Source: Calycina herbarum (lineage: Eukaryota > Ascomycota > Leotiomycetes > Helotiales > Pezizellaceae). From it: 64,000 bases of DNA. The stretch spans positions 248,001 through 312,000 of the forward strand of contig LLEY01000014.1 in the NCBI GenBank assembly GCA_001414485.1. The letters run 5' to 3'. Positions 11,046 through 22,237 of the stretch are shown here, in pieces. The notes beneath the pieces are model-generated. The model was given only the letters and a program-made list of their open reading frames with translations, was not told the DNA's origin and made no database searches. The translations under genes were made by a program, and so were the position numbers. Within the stretch, counting starts at the first letter, position 1, and every line of letters starts with the position of its first letter.

Positions 11046-12184
11046 ATTGATTTTCTGTGGGACTGGCTAGGTGTTTGGAGGGACTTGTCTGGGTGGTTTG
11101 GATCTTGGAGTTGATACCGGGGAGGTCAATAGGGCGGAGGGCGTCGGCTTGGTGTTGTCAGATGTTTGCTTGTTGTTTCTGCCTCTTTTTGTTGCAAGGA
11201 TTCTGAAGGAATGGATGGCTTGATGTCAGCGATTGAAGGATCTTTACTTTTTATGATGATGCTTTCCCTTTTTTGTTTATCTAGTTCATGATGGATGATG
11301 ATCGTTTACGCAAGAAAGCTTATACGTTTGGATGACTATTTTTTTTTACTGATTCCGTTCCTTTTTTTACTATATCTAATCGCATTGATGTATTGGAACC
11401 TTTTCTTTTAAGGTTGTCGTTTTTCCTTATATTATCTACATATCTAGTTACGTAATCCAAAAATTTCTTGTATTCAGTCAGCAATTACCCTTCCTCGTCC
11501 ATTAGTGAGTGACTCATTTCATTGTGATGTTTCGCTAGTGTTGTGGTCGTAGGACCAAAGGACGAGAATTGAACGAGTCATGTATGGCTTTGATGAGCAG
11601 CGGGGCTAAGGTGAGGCTGATATATACCAGTAGTATATCGAGGTCAGGCAATCTCTTTCCCCCTCTGAGAGCTGAGACACTAGGAGAGAAAGATGCCGAG
11701 ATTCCATTCGGCCGTTTGTTGAGTACGCTAAGAAATTGTTGGCATTGGAGATGAAAGCGTGGCTACTTGTGGGTAAGCTGTCAATTATTTTGCGCGTAAG
11801 TTATGAGTTACTTGTGAGTAAGCAATACCTTACTCATGAAATTTTTGACCCACATCAAGAGGTTGAGTTATTCGCAACTTCATAGCTTATTCAGTTGGTT
11901 TTGCCCCCGAACTAACTTGCAAGTAAGCCATGGATTACTCGTCAGGAAGATGTCAATTAACTTTTGAGTAAGCCATAAGTTACTTGCCAGTAAACCACGA
12001 GGAACCCACCAACATCCAGCTTATTCACTAACAGGAAAACGCTGCATCAAATGAAACCCGTCCGCAGCTCTCGTTCTAACAGAACAATGAAAGCCATTTA
12101 CTATCACCGTAACTATCCATCGTGGGATTCGAAATTTATTGGGAGTACAACAGTTTATATTTACTACTTGAGGGGTCTAGACAT
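11046..12184. other. Gene-free stretch downstream of the FacB/Cat8-like gene
   Basis: The 3' flank has T-rich tracts (about 11270-11420) and no domain-bearing frame. The last 250 bp carry a cluster of short imperfect inverted repeats, described separately. Confidence 0.5.
11762..11994. repeat. Cluster of TTACTTG..AGTAAGC imperfect inverted repeats
   Basis: The motif TTACTTGnnAGTAA or close variants recurs at about 11763-11778, 11808-11821, 11913-11928, 11935-11946, 11958-11973 and 11980-11993, each nearly self-complementary. Around them, GTAAGCCAT and TGTCAATTA segments also recur, so the block looks like two to three diverged copies of a 50-60 bp unit. Function unknown. Confidence 0.5.
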
Positions 12185-12891
12185 TCAGTACTTCCCACTT
12201 AATTTTACCAATCCCGCCTCTTCATTCTCCTTCTTGCTCTTCCTCGTCCACTCCGGCGCTTCATCAATCCCATCCTCCTCCTCCTTATCACCCTGTTCCT
12301 TCGTCTGATGTTCCGTCGTAGGCGCATGTTCAGCAGGCGAATAAATCGTATAAAGAATCTACCAATAATTAGCCATCTCCTTCCTGTTCCCCATTCCCCC
12401 TTTTATATTTACGTACCAAAGGCACCTTCCCAACATTCAAAAACTGATGTTGTGTCCCCGCAGGAACAACCATCAAATCTCCCTCCTCAACAGCTTGTTC
12501 CTTGCCATTGATAATAGCTAATCCCTTGCCACTTGTAAATGTAAGGGCTTGATCTACGGTGTGGACTTCATCGCCGATGTCGCCACCTACGGGGATGGTC
12601 ATGATTACTACTTGGCTGTAGAGGCCTGTGAAGAGGATTTTTCGGAAGGCTTTTGAGGAGGCGGGAAGCGAGGTGGAGATTTTGGGGAAGTAGTACACTG
12701 GGTAGTTGTTAGTGAGAAGGTGGAAGGATGGAATGGGAAAACGGACTTTCGTGGGAGGGAATTGAGGAGTTGGGTTTAATATCTGCCATCTTGGGAGTAT
12801 TTGCGAGAGCTCGAAGTTGTGTTGTGGTGGGTTTGGATAATAGTTTGGGAATTGGGGAACGGAGGGTACGTTTGAGGGATGCGGACAACAT
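12185..12891 (-). CDS. Cupin-domain protein, probably mitochondrial
   Basis: Small single-cupin protein of about 199 residues. The cupin barrel is clear: GDIGDEVHTVDQALTF (first metal-box region), then GKGLAIINGKEQAVEEGDL and VVPAGTQHQFLNVG (second box with a His). The C terminus is charged (KEQGDKEEEDG). Exons: 12747-12891, 12417-12697, 12185-12358. The second intron (GTACGT..GGTAG) is secure. The first has a weak donor (GTCCGT) but a good CTAAC branch and acceptor, and the phase closes. The N terminus from the ATG at 12891 is basic and Ser/Leu-rich with no acids, like a mitochondrial presequence; a second ATG about 35 codons in (MADIKPN) could give a cytosolic form. Substrate unknown: fungal homologues are generic cupins near phosphomannose-isomerase-like folds. 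Confidence 0.7.
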
Positions 12892-13349
12892 TGGGGATTT
12901 GGAGAGAGAGAGAGAATCTATATCAAAAACAAGAGGAAAATCATATGGGAAGAGTAAAAAGAAAGAGGCGAAAATGATACAAGCTGAGATGATAGACACG
13001 TCTAGATGATATCATTACTAACTCCTAGTCTGATATAGGGCCATCGAGAATGCGCTCTGTCATCAGTCTGCAAGGGCAGGGAAATGCAGGCACAAAGGAA
13101 AGAGACACCGGGATTTGACATAGGGATTCGAAAATGCCAATCGCCTAAGATGGATTTCTCCCATAAACGTGGTTGTGGTCTGATGTCACCACTTTTTCTT
13201 TTCTGGGTCCCAAAGTCTTTGGGATCGGAGGTCTTTCGGAAATACCCCAGATTTTGAATCGGATCGGATCAACATCACGCCGAATCCGAGGCTGGGAAAA
13301 CATTCGATGTGAATAACTCGAAGCTATCAACAGCAATCAACGTCCCACG

Positions 13350-14276
13350 ATGAACGGCATTTCTCGAGTATGGTCGCGATTGACTCCCAAGAGTACAGCT
13401 TCGGCTTGGATATGCTCGTCGTGTGCCAATGGGAGTTCAACGACCGCGAAACACGCCACTCCCTTCTTCAAATCCTCTATGAGAACGATATCGAATAGCA
13501 CGAAACCCAGAAACCATGCCGCGCCAACGATGGAACAATTGAGAGCTCCTTCCAAGGCGAAGAATCTCTCGACTCTGTATTATACCCTCAGCATTATATT
13601 AGGAACAGTGGCGTTTTCGTATGGTTCTGTGCCAATGTACAAAATGGTACGTTTACAACCCCTCTCCGCCCCCCTCCGCCCCCTCTCCACCTGCACTCCA
13701 GTAGCTTGTATCTAACAGATAATAGATTTGCCAAACAACAGGCTGGGGAGGCCAACCCATAAAAGCACCCGGGCACGGAGGAAGTACAGTAGAAGGAGAA
13801 GATCCCTCCGAACGTCTAAAGCCCGTCACCAACGCGAAACGAATCCGAATTACCTTTAACGGCTCCGTCTCCGATGTCCTACCATGGAAGTTCGTTCCTC
13901 AACAACGAGAAGTTCGAGTACTACCTGGAGAAACGGCGTTAGCATTCTATACGGCAACAAACAAATCGAGTGAGGATATTATTGGGGTGGCGACATATAG
14001 TGTTACGCCTGCTCAGGTGTCACCTTATTTCGCAAAGATTCAATGTTTTTGTTTCGAGGAACAGAGGTTGAATGCTAATGAGACGGTGGATATGCCGGTT
14101 TTCTTCTATATTGACCCGGATTTTGCGAATGATCCTAGTATGAAGGGGATTGAGCAGGTTACTTTGAGTTATACTTTTTTCAGTGAGTTGGGATTCCTTT
14201 GAACCTAGTGGAGATTTACTAATGAATAATAGAAGCGAGATATGATAAGAATGGCCATTTGACACCTGTGGCTTGA
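13350..14276 (+). CDS. cox11: COX11, cytochrome c oxidase copper chaperone
   Basis: Mitochondrial inner-membrane copper chaperone that delivers copper to the CuB site of COX1 during cytochrome c oxidase assembly. Three exons (13350-13646, 13726-14182, 14233-14276) give 265 residues. The N terminus is a basic presequence, followed by one membrane segment (TLYYTLSIILGTVAFSYGSV) and the conserved VPMYK(M)ICQTTGWGG. The soluble domain ends with the copper motif CFCFEEQ (Cys about 206 and 208), then the family ending YTFF..KARYDKNGHLTPVA. That last piece is an exon of only 44 bp; without splicing the protein would end wrongly in SELGFL. The gene starts about 460 bp from the start of the divergent cupin gene. 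Confidence 0.93.
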
Positions 14277-15400
14277 ATGTAGTTGTATGATATGGAGTGT
14301 TGTCATGTACATTTGTACTGTATATGCATTTTTGGGGCGTCGGGACATTTGGCATACATTTGGCATTGCATGGAGCTTACATATCTATTCTACTCTATGA
14401 TATTTTGTGAAAGCATTATATGATGAGAGCTTAGTGACGTGTTTTTTCCCTATGGCTTGCTGTTTTAGTTGGTTATTGCTTCGCTGTCCTGATTTTTATC
14501 CCGGGAGTTTTGCATCAAGCACCTTAAGGCACTGTGCTTTGCCCTAAAACTTCCGGAAAGATCTTGTCAAGTACTTAACTTGAAATTGTAGTTTTGAGTC
14601 GCTTTGACACGACCTTCTTGTCTTGTTTCCTTTTTTTCCCACACTGATGCTAAAATGGCTTAGGTTGTAGAGTTGAGCCCCGTATTTGCAATGGCAATCA
14701 CAGGCGAACCCGACCGAGAGACATTCTGGAAACACCCGAGCAATTGTTACAAGAACTTGCGATTCTACGAAGCTCTTTCGGTACGTTGTCTGTGGGGTAT
14801 TAGGGGTGTTAGACGCAGCATAAACTCAGCCCTATTGACAGGGGGTTCGTATCTGGACCTGATGGACCCCTAGAAAATAAACGCATACAAAAGGCTCTTT
14901 TACGAGCTACGAGCCTACAAATCATCGCGATTTGCGACATTCTCAATTGCAAACTACAGGTTTCTCCGGAGCCAAATCAGGCATCGTCAGCCCTCCAGGC
15001 CCCGGTTACACTGCATATGCAAACGGTGAGAGAGACGCAACCTCGTCGGTGTAGCAGGCAGACAGCCTTCTTTTTTTCTCTCGAATCACCCAAAAAGCTG
15101 AATGCCCTCGATGTGAATGGAACGAGACCTCACCTCTTTCAATCTCTGTTTCCGTCCCTCCATCCCCAATCCTAACTCACCTCTTCCTTCCTCACAATAA
15201 AGATTTCGGCATCGAGTGATTCACCTAGAACCGCTACCCCTCCCATTCAAATGCAAATCCCCCTCCAACCCCACCACCACATACAAATGTCCTTCCACCT
15301 TAATTTCATCGACGACCAATCTCAGCTTTCACAACCACCATCAACCTCCCATCAACACCATCGACGACGTCGCAAAGTGCCACCGACAACAAAGGTCAAG
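14277..15400. other. Gene-free stretch
   Basis: No supportable gene. The last 150 bp are pyrimidine-rich and may be the leader of the F-box gene, where an in-frame upstream ATG at 15251 offers a longer N terminus. Confidence 0.4.
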
Positions 15401-16710
15401 ATGGTGCAACCCAGTGCTTCTGCCCTTCGCATCCCCGAGTGCTGGAAGACGTTCCCGAAGAGCCCAGCTCCGATCTTTACTTTACCGATCGAGATTCATT
15501 CGCGCATCTTTGAGCTTTTGCATCCCATTGATGCTATTTGCTTGAGCTTAACTTGGTATGTTTGTTTTAGTACTTTTCGGTTTAAAAGGGAGGGTTTGGG
15601 TTCGGCTTCACCTTTCATCTTGTTCGCAAACCCATATCAGACCATCTCAATCTTAAACTGCCCAAACAGCACAAAAACTAACATACACACAGCACATACA
15701 TCTACGCCATCTCCCCAACAAACCCGCTCTCCCCTTCATCAGATCCAAACAACGCGGGCGAAACTCATGACCATTTTTTTAATAGCCTACCCACCGGTAT
15801 CCCCCTCAACCTCGGTTCTCCATCCTCCCAATGCCCAGCAGTTAAGAAAAGCGGTTGCAAATTCTGTGTACCGGTCTTGTACTATCCCGCGCATTGCGAA
15901 TTACATTACCACCTTCGGGGATTCATGCCTAAGGAGTTGACATACTGTGGGGGACCATGCCAAAAATATACCTTGAGTGCTGGCGAGTTGGAACGTCGAC
16001 GATCGCAAGAACTACAAGCTAAGGAGGAGAGAAAAGGTCGAAAGGGGAAGGAGAGAGAAACCCCGAGAGAGGTATTCAGTTTCGAGTATACAAACGCAAT
16101 GGATCTTGACCTCGAGAGCAATAATGTCTGGGGCGATGACATTCTAGACGACGATGAAGAGAGTCTCCCATCAACAATAAACGAGTTTACCACCGAGAGA
16201 GATGGCGTCATGGAATATCAGATCCAACTCCCCGGACGAGACAACCGAATCATCGTTCATGAAGATCGAGTTCCAGGTCAACGATTAATGGGACGAAGTC
16301 ATTTCGAACGACTGCTTTTGCATGCGGAAAACTCGGGTCGAGAAATGGCGCAACAATTCAACGCACGACGTAATTCATCACTTCCAACTACTCAAGCACC
16401 TTCACAGTCCCCACCAACACAGGTGCCAACACAACCCTCCTTCGTTACTGCACATGCATCGGGCTCTACCAATTATGCGCAACAGAGTCAACGAGTCGCA
16501 GTTAAATCACAACAACCAGATACTATTTGCGGTCGTTGTGGTGTGTCTTACATGCATATGTATTCTAGAGGACGTCGTCACTTGGAGCTCCTTCGACCTG
16601 GAGAGAAGCCGGGACGCGTTAGGAAATGGTATAATCAGAGTGCGTATAACAAACCCGGTCGAATGAGAAGTGATGATGATGGATCAACTACTGGTCGTGA
16701 TTCTGATTGA
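15401..16710 (+). CDS. F-box-like protein with a cysteine-rich region
   Basis: Predicted adaptor with an F-box-like motif at residues 20-55 (PIFTLPIEIHSRIFELLHPI, then DAICLSLTC), which in this family binds Skp1 in SCF ubiquitin ligases. Exons 15401-15555 and 15693-16710 join in phase through TG|C, completing the F-box Cys; total 390 residues. Behind it lies a Cys/His-rich patch (CPAVKKSGCKFC, CELHYH, CGGPCQKY) that could bind zinc, then a long polar region and a late CGRCGVSYMHMY motif. The start at 15401 has a good context (AAGATGG); 15251 is an alternative that adds 50 His/Gln-rich residues. Target unknown. Confidence 0.65.
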
Positions 16711-17439
16711 TTTTACTTTATTTCTTTTGTTGGACTGGCAAGAGAATGTAGAGGGGGCTGGGAAGGGATGCTGGTCGTGAATTGGGTATTTCAAGGCGGG
16801 GCGCCTGGGGGATGGAGTTGGATGCATTATAATTTCTTCTTTTATACTTTCGCATATGGGGTGTTCATGGATGGGGCGCTGGAGGAGAACACACTGGATA
16901 TTTTGCGGAATCTTGCGATTTGAGGACTCTTCCTTGCTGTAGTGATTCCCAAGAATCAAGGCCAGGGAGAGTATTAGAAGATACTACGCGAGACAGAAAA
17001 ACATGTTTGAGTTACAACTAGGTCGAAAATTGACATCCAAATTCTTCCTATCCATTCCCACCCTACCTAGCATTTCGAGTGTGAATGGAAGTGAAAATTA
17101 TAAATTGACTTCTACAAACTACAAGAGTGCGTCAGAAGTACTCGGAACTTTTTATTCCATCTCGAGTTCGTACCTGCCCTTCTATTACGCTATCGCTGGT
17201 AGTCGAGTGTCGAGTACCCTTCCTTCGATACTTCAAATTATTTCACCAACTCCCGTCGGTCTCTCAGAAACGTTTTCTTACACATCGCAACCTCCTATGG
17301 CCCTCATACTTCCTTCGCAGGAGCAAAAAAAGAAGAAACATACAACAGCAATATGGATGCAAGAGAAGTGGGGGAAGAGGGGTAAACCCCTACTCTTTTA
17401 GTATGGGTTGTTCCCTTCGTTCCTAGTTCCTCTTTCATA
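16711..17439. other. Gene-free stretch
   Basis: Contains the 3' flank of the F-box gene and no domain-bearing frame. A 132-codon open frame at 17003-17401 has Ser/Leu-rich, non-protein-like composition and was not called. Confidence 0.4.
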
Positions 17440-18165
17440 AAACAAGACCCTCAATTCCTGTCCTCGGCTGCAGGATCCCTCGGGGGTTTTCTTCCTCTGG
17501 TAGGTCTTCATTCCACCGAGAATCCTTTGTCTCTCTGGCGTTCTTACAAACGATTGTCGATTTTGATTGTGAAATCAATAAGAGAATTGAGAGTAAAAGG
17601 TTCAGCCATTCCAGCAAGTTCGCCCTTAACGTTGTCCTTGAGTCCATGAAGGTATTGGTCCTTGAAAGCATTCATGGACCATTGATTTTTGACTGCGAAT
17701 CGTTGAAACGCCGTAGTGTAAGTGATGGTGCCCCCTTCTGCTTGCAGGCGTAGAGTTGGCGAACTGCTGTTTTGACCTCGTCAACGTCTACGAAGACTTT
17801 GCTGATCTCGTGCTTGAAACCAGCGAAGTTCTTGAAGATAACGCCTGTGGTAGCTATACTACCCTCTTGTTCCTATGGGCAAAATAGTCCCTAAGGTAAG
17901 GTTCAATCCATTTGGGGCATCCCCTCGCAAGTAGGATGAGGCCCAAAGGCTGTAGTCGTTGTAATTCTTGAACCTGTCGTCGTTGAATTTCATGAAGGGT
18001 TTTAGCTGAAGGATGAAGGTCTCGAGGTGTTTGCGATCCCCATGGTTTTGTCTGGGGTTGCAATCTTCATGTCGATGTTGTGTCATCAATGCCATAGTCG
18101 CTAGATGGTTTGTTGGCTGGATTGGCAGCTGACCGAGTAGAGGCCGGCTGGGTGGAGGTGGATTG
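17440..18165 (-). pseudogene. Relic of a Ty3/gypsy-type retrotransposon gag gene
   Basis: Read across three shifting frames on the minus strand, the stretch gives a clear gag capsid-like protein: GDRKHLETFILQLK, MKFNDDRFKNYNDY, LWASSYLRGDA, WIEPYLRDYFAH, then VIFKNFAGFKHEISKVF, RQLYA, FQRFAVKNQWS and DQYLHGLKDNVKGELAGMAE. This order matches the Retrotrans_gag domain of fungal retroelements. At least two frameshifts and several stops show it is dead. No protease, reverse transcriptase or LTR is recognisable nearby, so this is an orphan fragment just upstream of ctr9. Base composition is near that of the host, unlike the AT-rich relics elsewhere in the window. Confidence 0.75.
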
Positions 18166-18644
18166 TGGCATGATTCTTACGCTTTGTGACGGACGTACCA
18201 AATAAAGTGTAGTTCATTCTTAGAACAATAAGATGCGGAAGAAAGAGTACTGCTAGCTGCTGGCATATATACCCCATGAACCCCTGCACCCACGTAACGG
18301 CATGTGCCAGCTCCGTCACACGCTTTAACTTACCCCACCACCAAAATTGTAATGATATTTCAAAGTCCTCGGAGAACTCTAAAAGCTTGGTATGAAAAGT
18401 CCTCCAATCATTGCGAATATCGTGTTATTTCCCTAAATTTGCGACGTTAAGGTCTTTAAAATCGAGATTGAGGTTTCCTGCTCGCGCATTTAAGCCTTAG
18501 GCATTAGCATTTTCTAGATCCAAGCTCAATACCCAAGATTGATGGATTATCAGGACAATCCGAGCATCACCTTGCTTTAACTTCTGCTCCTCTCTGCATA
18601 CTCTTGCCCTTTCCATATCACTCTCGGTGGGCAATCTCATTGTC

Positions 18645-21600
18645 ATGTCGTCTAATCGGGCTCATGGCCAAATCGACGGTGCAACCAAGGACGTCGCGAA
18701 CGACAAAGCTCTATCCCAACGCTTCTCCGACGTCCCTTCAACACTCGACATCCCGGTGCACCTCGAGCAAAAAGATGAAGATGATTTCGAATCCGTCGAA
18801 CTCTACCTCGAAAGCCTCTCCGATCCGAATGAGCTGTGTTCCCTGCTAGAGATAGAGCACGCCGCCCCAACGTACTGGATGACGATTGCTCTTGCATATG
18901 CAAAGCAATCCAAGATCGACTATGCAATTGAAACGCTCATCCGCGGTAGAAATATACTACAAGAAAACAACCCCAGGGGAAAGCTGAGCATCGTGAGCTG
19001 TCTATGCTGGATGTATCTGTGGAAAAGCCGAACCGCACCTCGCCTTGCGCCTGAAGGTGTACCTGTATCGGAGGCGAAGACCAAGGAATACTATCAACGA
19101 CTGGCTGTCTCGACTCTTAATGATGCTTCACGAATCAATCCTTCCTTTCCACCCTTGTTTCTCGCCCGCGGCGTTCTGTACCTGTTGAGAGCGTCCCTGC
19201 AAGCGCCTTCGGAAGCGACAGAGGGTAGTGGGGCATTCGTCAACTCGGAAAAAGCCGACCTGCACAGGGCACTCGAGTCATTCGAAGATGCTAATCGGAT
19301 CTCTCGGGGGAAGAACATGTTAGCTGTGATGGGAAAGTCAAGGGTGCTCTTCTCACTGGGAAAGTATCCCGAAGCTCTGGCAGGATACCAAGAAGTTCTC
19401 GCAAAGAAGCCTGATCTCGTTGACCCAGATCCTAGAGTTGGTATTGGCTATTGTCTCTGGAACTTAGGGTTCAAAGAGGATGCCAAAGTGGCTTGGGAAA
19501 GAAGTCTCGAAATCAACCCCAATTCCAAAATTGCTACTATCTTAATCGGCCTTTGTTACCTCGACGCTAGCAGCAGTATTCCGATAGAGAGCCCTGAGTT
19601 TATCCGTCTCTACAAGAAAGCCATAACGGAGTACATACAGAAGTCTTTCAAGCTGGATTCGAACTTCCCCCTCACTTGCGCAACATTCGCCGGCTACTTT
19701 TTGTTTAGGAAATCCTTCCCAAATATGGATTCCTTATCTAATAAAGCAATTCAATACACAGATGTCAATGAAATTGCAAGTGATGGCTGGTATCTACTTG
19801 CGCAGAAAGAGCATTACGCAGGCAGCCTCGACCGAGCAATCGATTACTATCGACGCGCAGATGATGCTCGTGGGGGAGCCAATAGCGGCTATCTCCCTGC
19901 GAAGCTCGGCGTAGCCCAAATATTTGTCCTTCAGAATAATATTGGGGAAGCTAAACTACGCCTAGAGAAGATGGTCCAGCATTCTCGAAACTACGAAGCC
20001 AGTACCCTGCTAGGTACCTTATTCGCCGAGGAAGCTTTCGGGAATCAGTACACTGCTCCTAAAGAAAACAAGAGTGTAGAGAGAGCAATTCGACTTCTGG
20101 AAACCGTACGAGCCGCATGTACAACTTCTAAGAGCACTCATTTGCCAGACACCACGGTGCTGTTAAATCTAGCCCGGCTTTACGAGACAGAATATCCGAA
20201 TAAGGCCCTCCAGTGCCTTCTCCAAGTGGAACAACTAGAAATCGACCGAATCGCGCAATCAGAGGATCACATCGACGTGAAAGAGAATTCAGGAACCCAA
20301 ACTGCCCTCCGCAAGACCCTTCGTGATTTTCTTCCGCCACAGTTGACGAACAACATTGGATGCTTTTACTTTCAGGCCAATAATTACGAGCTTGCTAGTG
20401 AAATGTTTCAGGCAGCACTACGTGTTTGCATGAGAATCGGAGAGAAAGATGATGATGCCGACACCAACATGGATGCTCTTATTACAACAATCAGCTTTAA
20501 CCTAGGTCGAAGTTACGAGGCAAGAGACCTTACGGATCAGGCTGTTGAGGTTTATGAGCGGCTCTTGAAGCAACACGACAACTACACCGATGCCCTGACT
20601 CGACTTGCATATATCAAACTGTGCCAATCTCCCCATGACAAAGGACCTGATTCCGTTACAAAGCTATACGAAGATAACTCGACAGATCCCGAAGTTCGTG
20701 CTTTATACGGCTGGTACCTGGGAAAAGTGTATTCGAGGCGGAGACTAAACAATCTTGCTGAAGATCCCGAACTGCGTCATTACAAACACACCTTACAAAA
20801 ACACGACAAGCATGATCGGTACGCTCTGGTCGGCATGGGCTCTCTTTACTTACAGTCTACTCGAGAACTTCGACGGGGCACATATCAAGAGAAACAGAAG
20901 AGAAGTGCTATGTATAGCAAAGCTGTTGAGTTTTTCGAAAAAGTACTTCAATTAGATCCCCAAAACGCCTATGCTGCACAAGGTATTGCTATTGCGCTTA
21001 TTGAGGACAAGAAAGATTTTCAGAATGCGTTACTCATCCTCCATTTGGTCCGAGATACTATTAAAGATGCTCACGTTTACGTCAATCTTGGCCACGTATA
21101 CAGCGAGATGAGGCAGTACTCTAGAGCTATTGAAAGCTACGGAATAGCGTTATTGAAAGAGAACAAGTCCAATGATCCCATTATACTAACCTGTCTTGGT
21201 CGTGTATGGCTGAACAAGGCAAAAGCTCAGCGCGATTTGAATGCTTATCAAATGGCACTTGAATGCTCACAGAAGGTTTGTTTGCGCCTTGTTTTCGGAA
21301 CCACAGGACTAACATATCTGAACAGGCTTTAACCGCTGCCCCACAACAAGTCCATCTTAAGTTTAATGTTGCGTTTGTCCAGTTTCAGCTTGCAACCACC
21401 ATTTACTCTCTGAGTGAGACGCAGCGTTCGTTGCAGCAAGTCCAAGATGTCACAAAGGGTCTCGAGTTAGCAATTGCAACATTAGACGAAATTGCTACTC
21501 ATCCTCAATGTCCATACCCCAAGGATGATATCGATCAGCGTGCCAATATGGCTCGCAACACTCTTCGAAAGCAACTTGAGAGAGCCATCGCTAGCCAAAA

Positions 21601-22237
21601 GGAGTACGAAGAAAAGAACAATGAGCAACTTCGAGCTACCATGGAAAGACGTCAAGCTGATTTTAGACGCCGAGAAGAAGAGCGACAGGAAGCGTTGGAG
21701 AAGGAACGTGAGAGGCTGGCAAGGATCAAGAAAGAGAGGGAGGAGATCGCAATTCGTGACAGGGAGCTTGCTAAGCAGCGAGCCGAAAAGGAGTCTGCCA
21801 TAGCAGCAGCTGAAATGACAATGGACAGCGAGACTGGTACACAAATCAAAAGAAAGCGCAAAGCACCCAAGACGAAAGGTGAAAGGAGACCAAAAAATAG
21901 ACATGGGAAGAAGATCAATGCAAACAGCGAAGACACGGAAGATGAGCTACAGCCGAAGAAGCGACGGCTTACGAAGAAAGAATCGACCAAATACAAATCG
22001 GCTGAAATCGTGGCTGACAGCGATGATGATAGTGTTCTGCAACAGACCGAAATCGAATTGGAGAAGACAGACAGTCCACGTTCAGATATGAATAGTGTCG
22101 ATGAGCATGATTCAGACGTTGGGGGTGTAAGTGATAAGATAGTTGAGGATGAAGAACCCGAAACTGGTAGCAGATATCGACCACAGAAGCAGTCAAGGCC
22201 CACCCGCATTATCGTCGATAGTGATGAAGACGAATAA
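18645..22237 (+). CDS. ctr9: CTR9, TPR scaffold of the Paf1 elongation complex
   Basis: Nuclear scaffold of the Paf1 complex, which travels with RNA polymerase II and promotes H2B ubiquitination and H3K4/K36 methylation. Two exons (18645-21275, 21326-22237) join in phase (CSQK|ALTAAPQ) to give 1180 residues, the usual size. Many tetratricopeptide repeats run through the first 900 residues (ALAYAKQSKIDYAIETL, GIGYCLWNLGFKEDAKVAWE, NLGRSYEARDLTDQAVEVYE, AAQGIAIALIEDK, NLGHVYSEMRQYSRAIESYG). A long Glu/Arg coiled coil follows (RQADFRRREEERQEALEKER), then a Lys-rich and acidic tail with many Ser-Asp pairs, typical of CTR9. The start lies in a clean context; a frame-open GTG 18 bases upstream is not needed. 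Confidence 0.93.
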
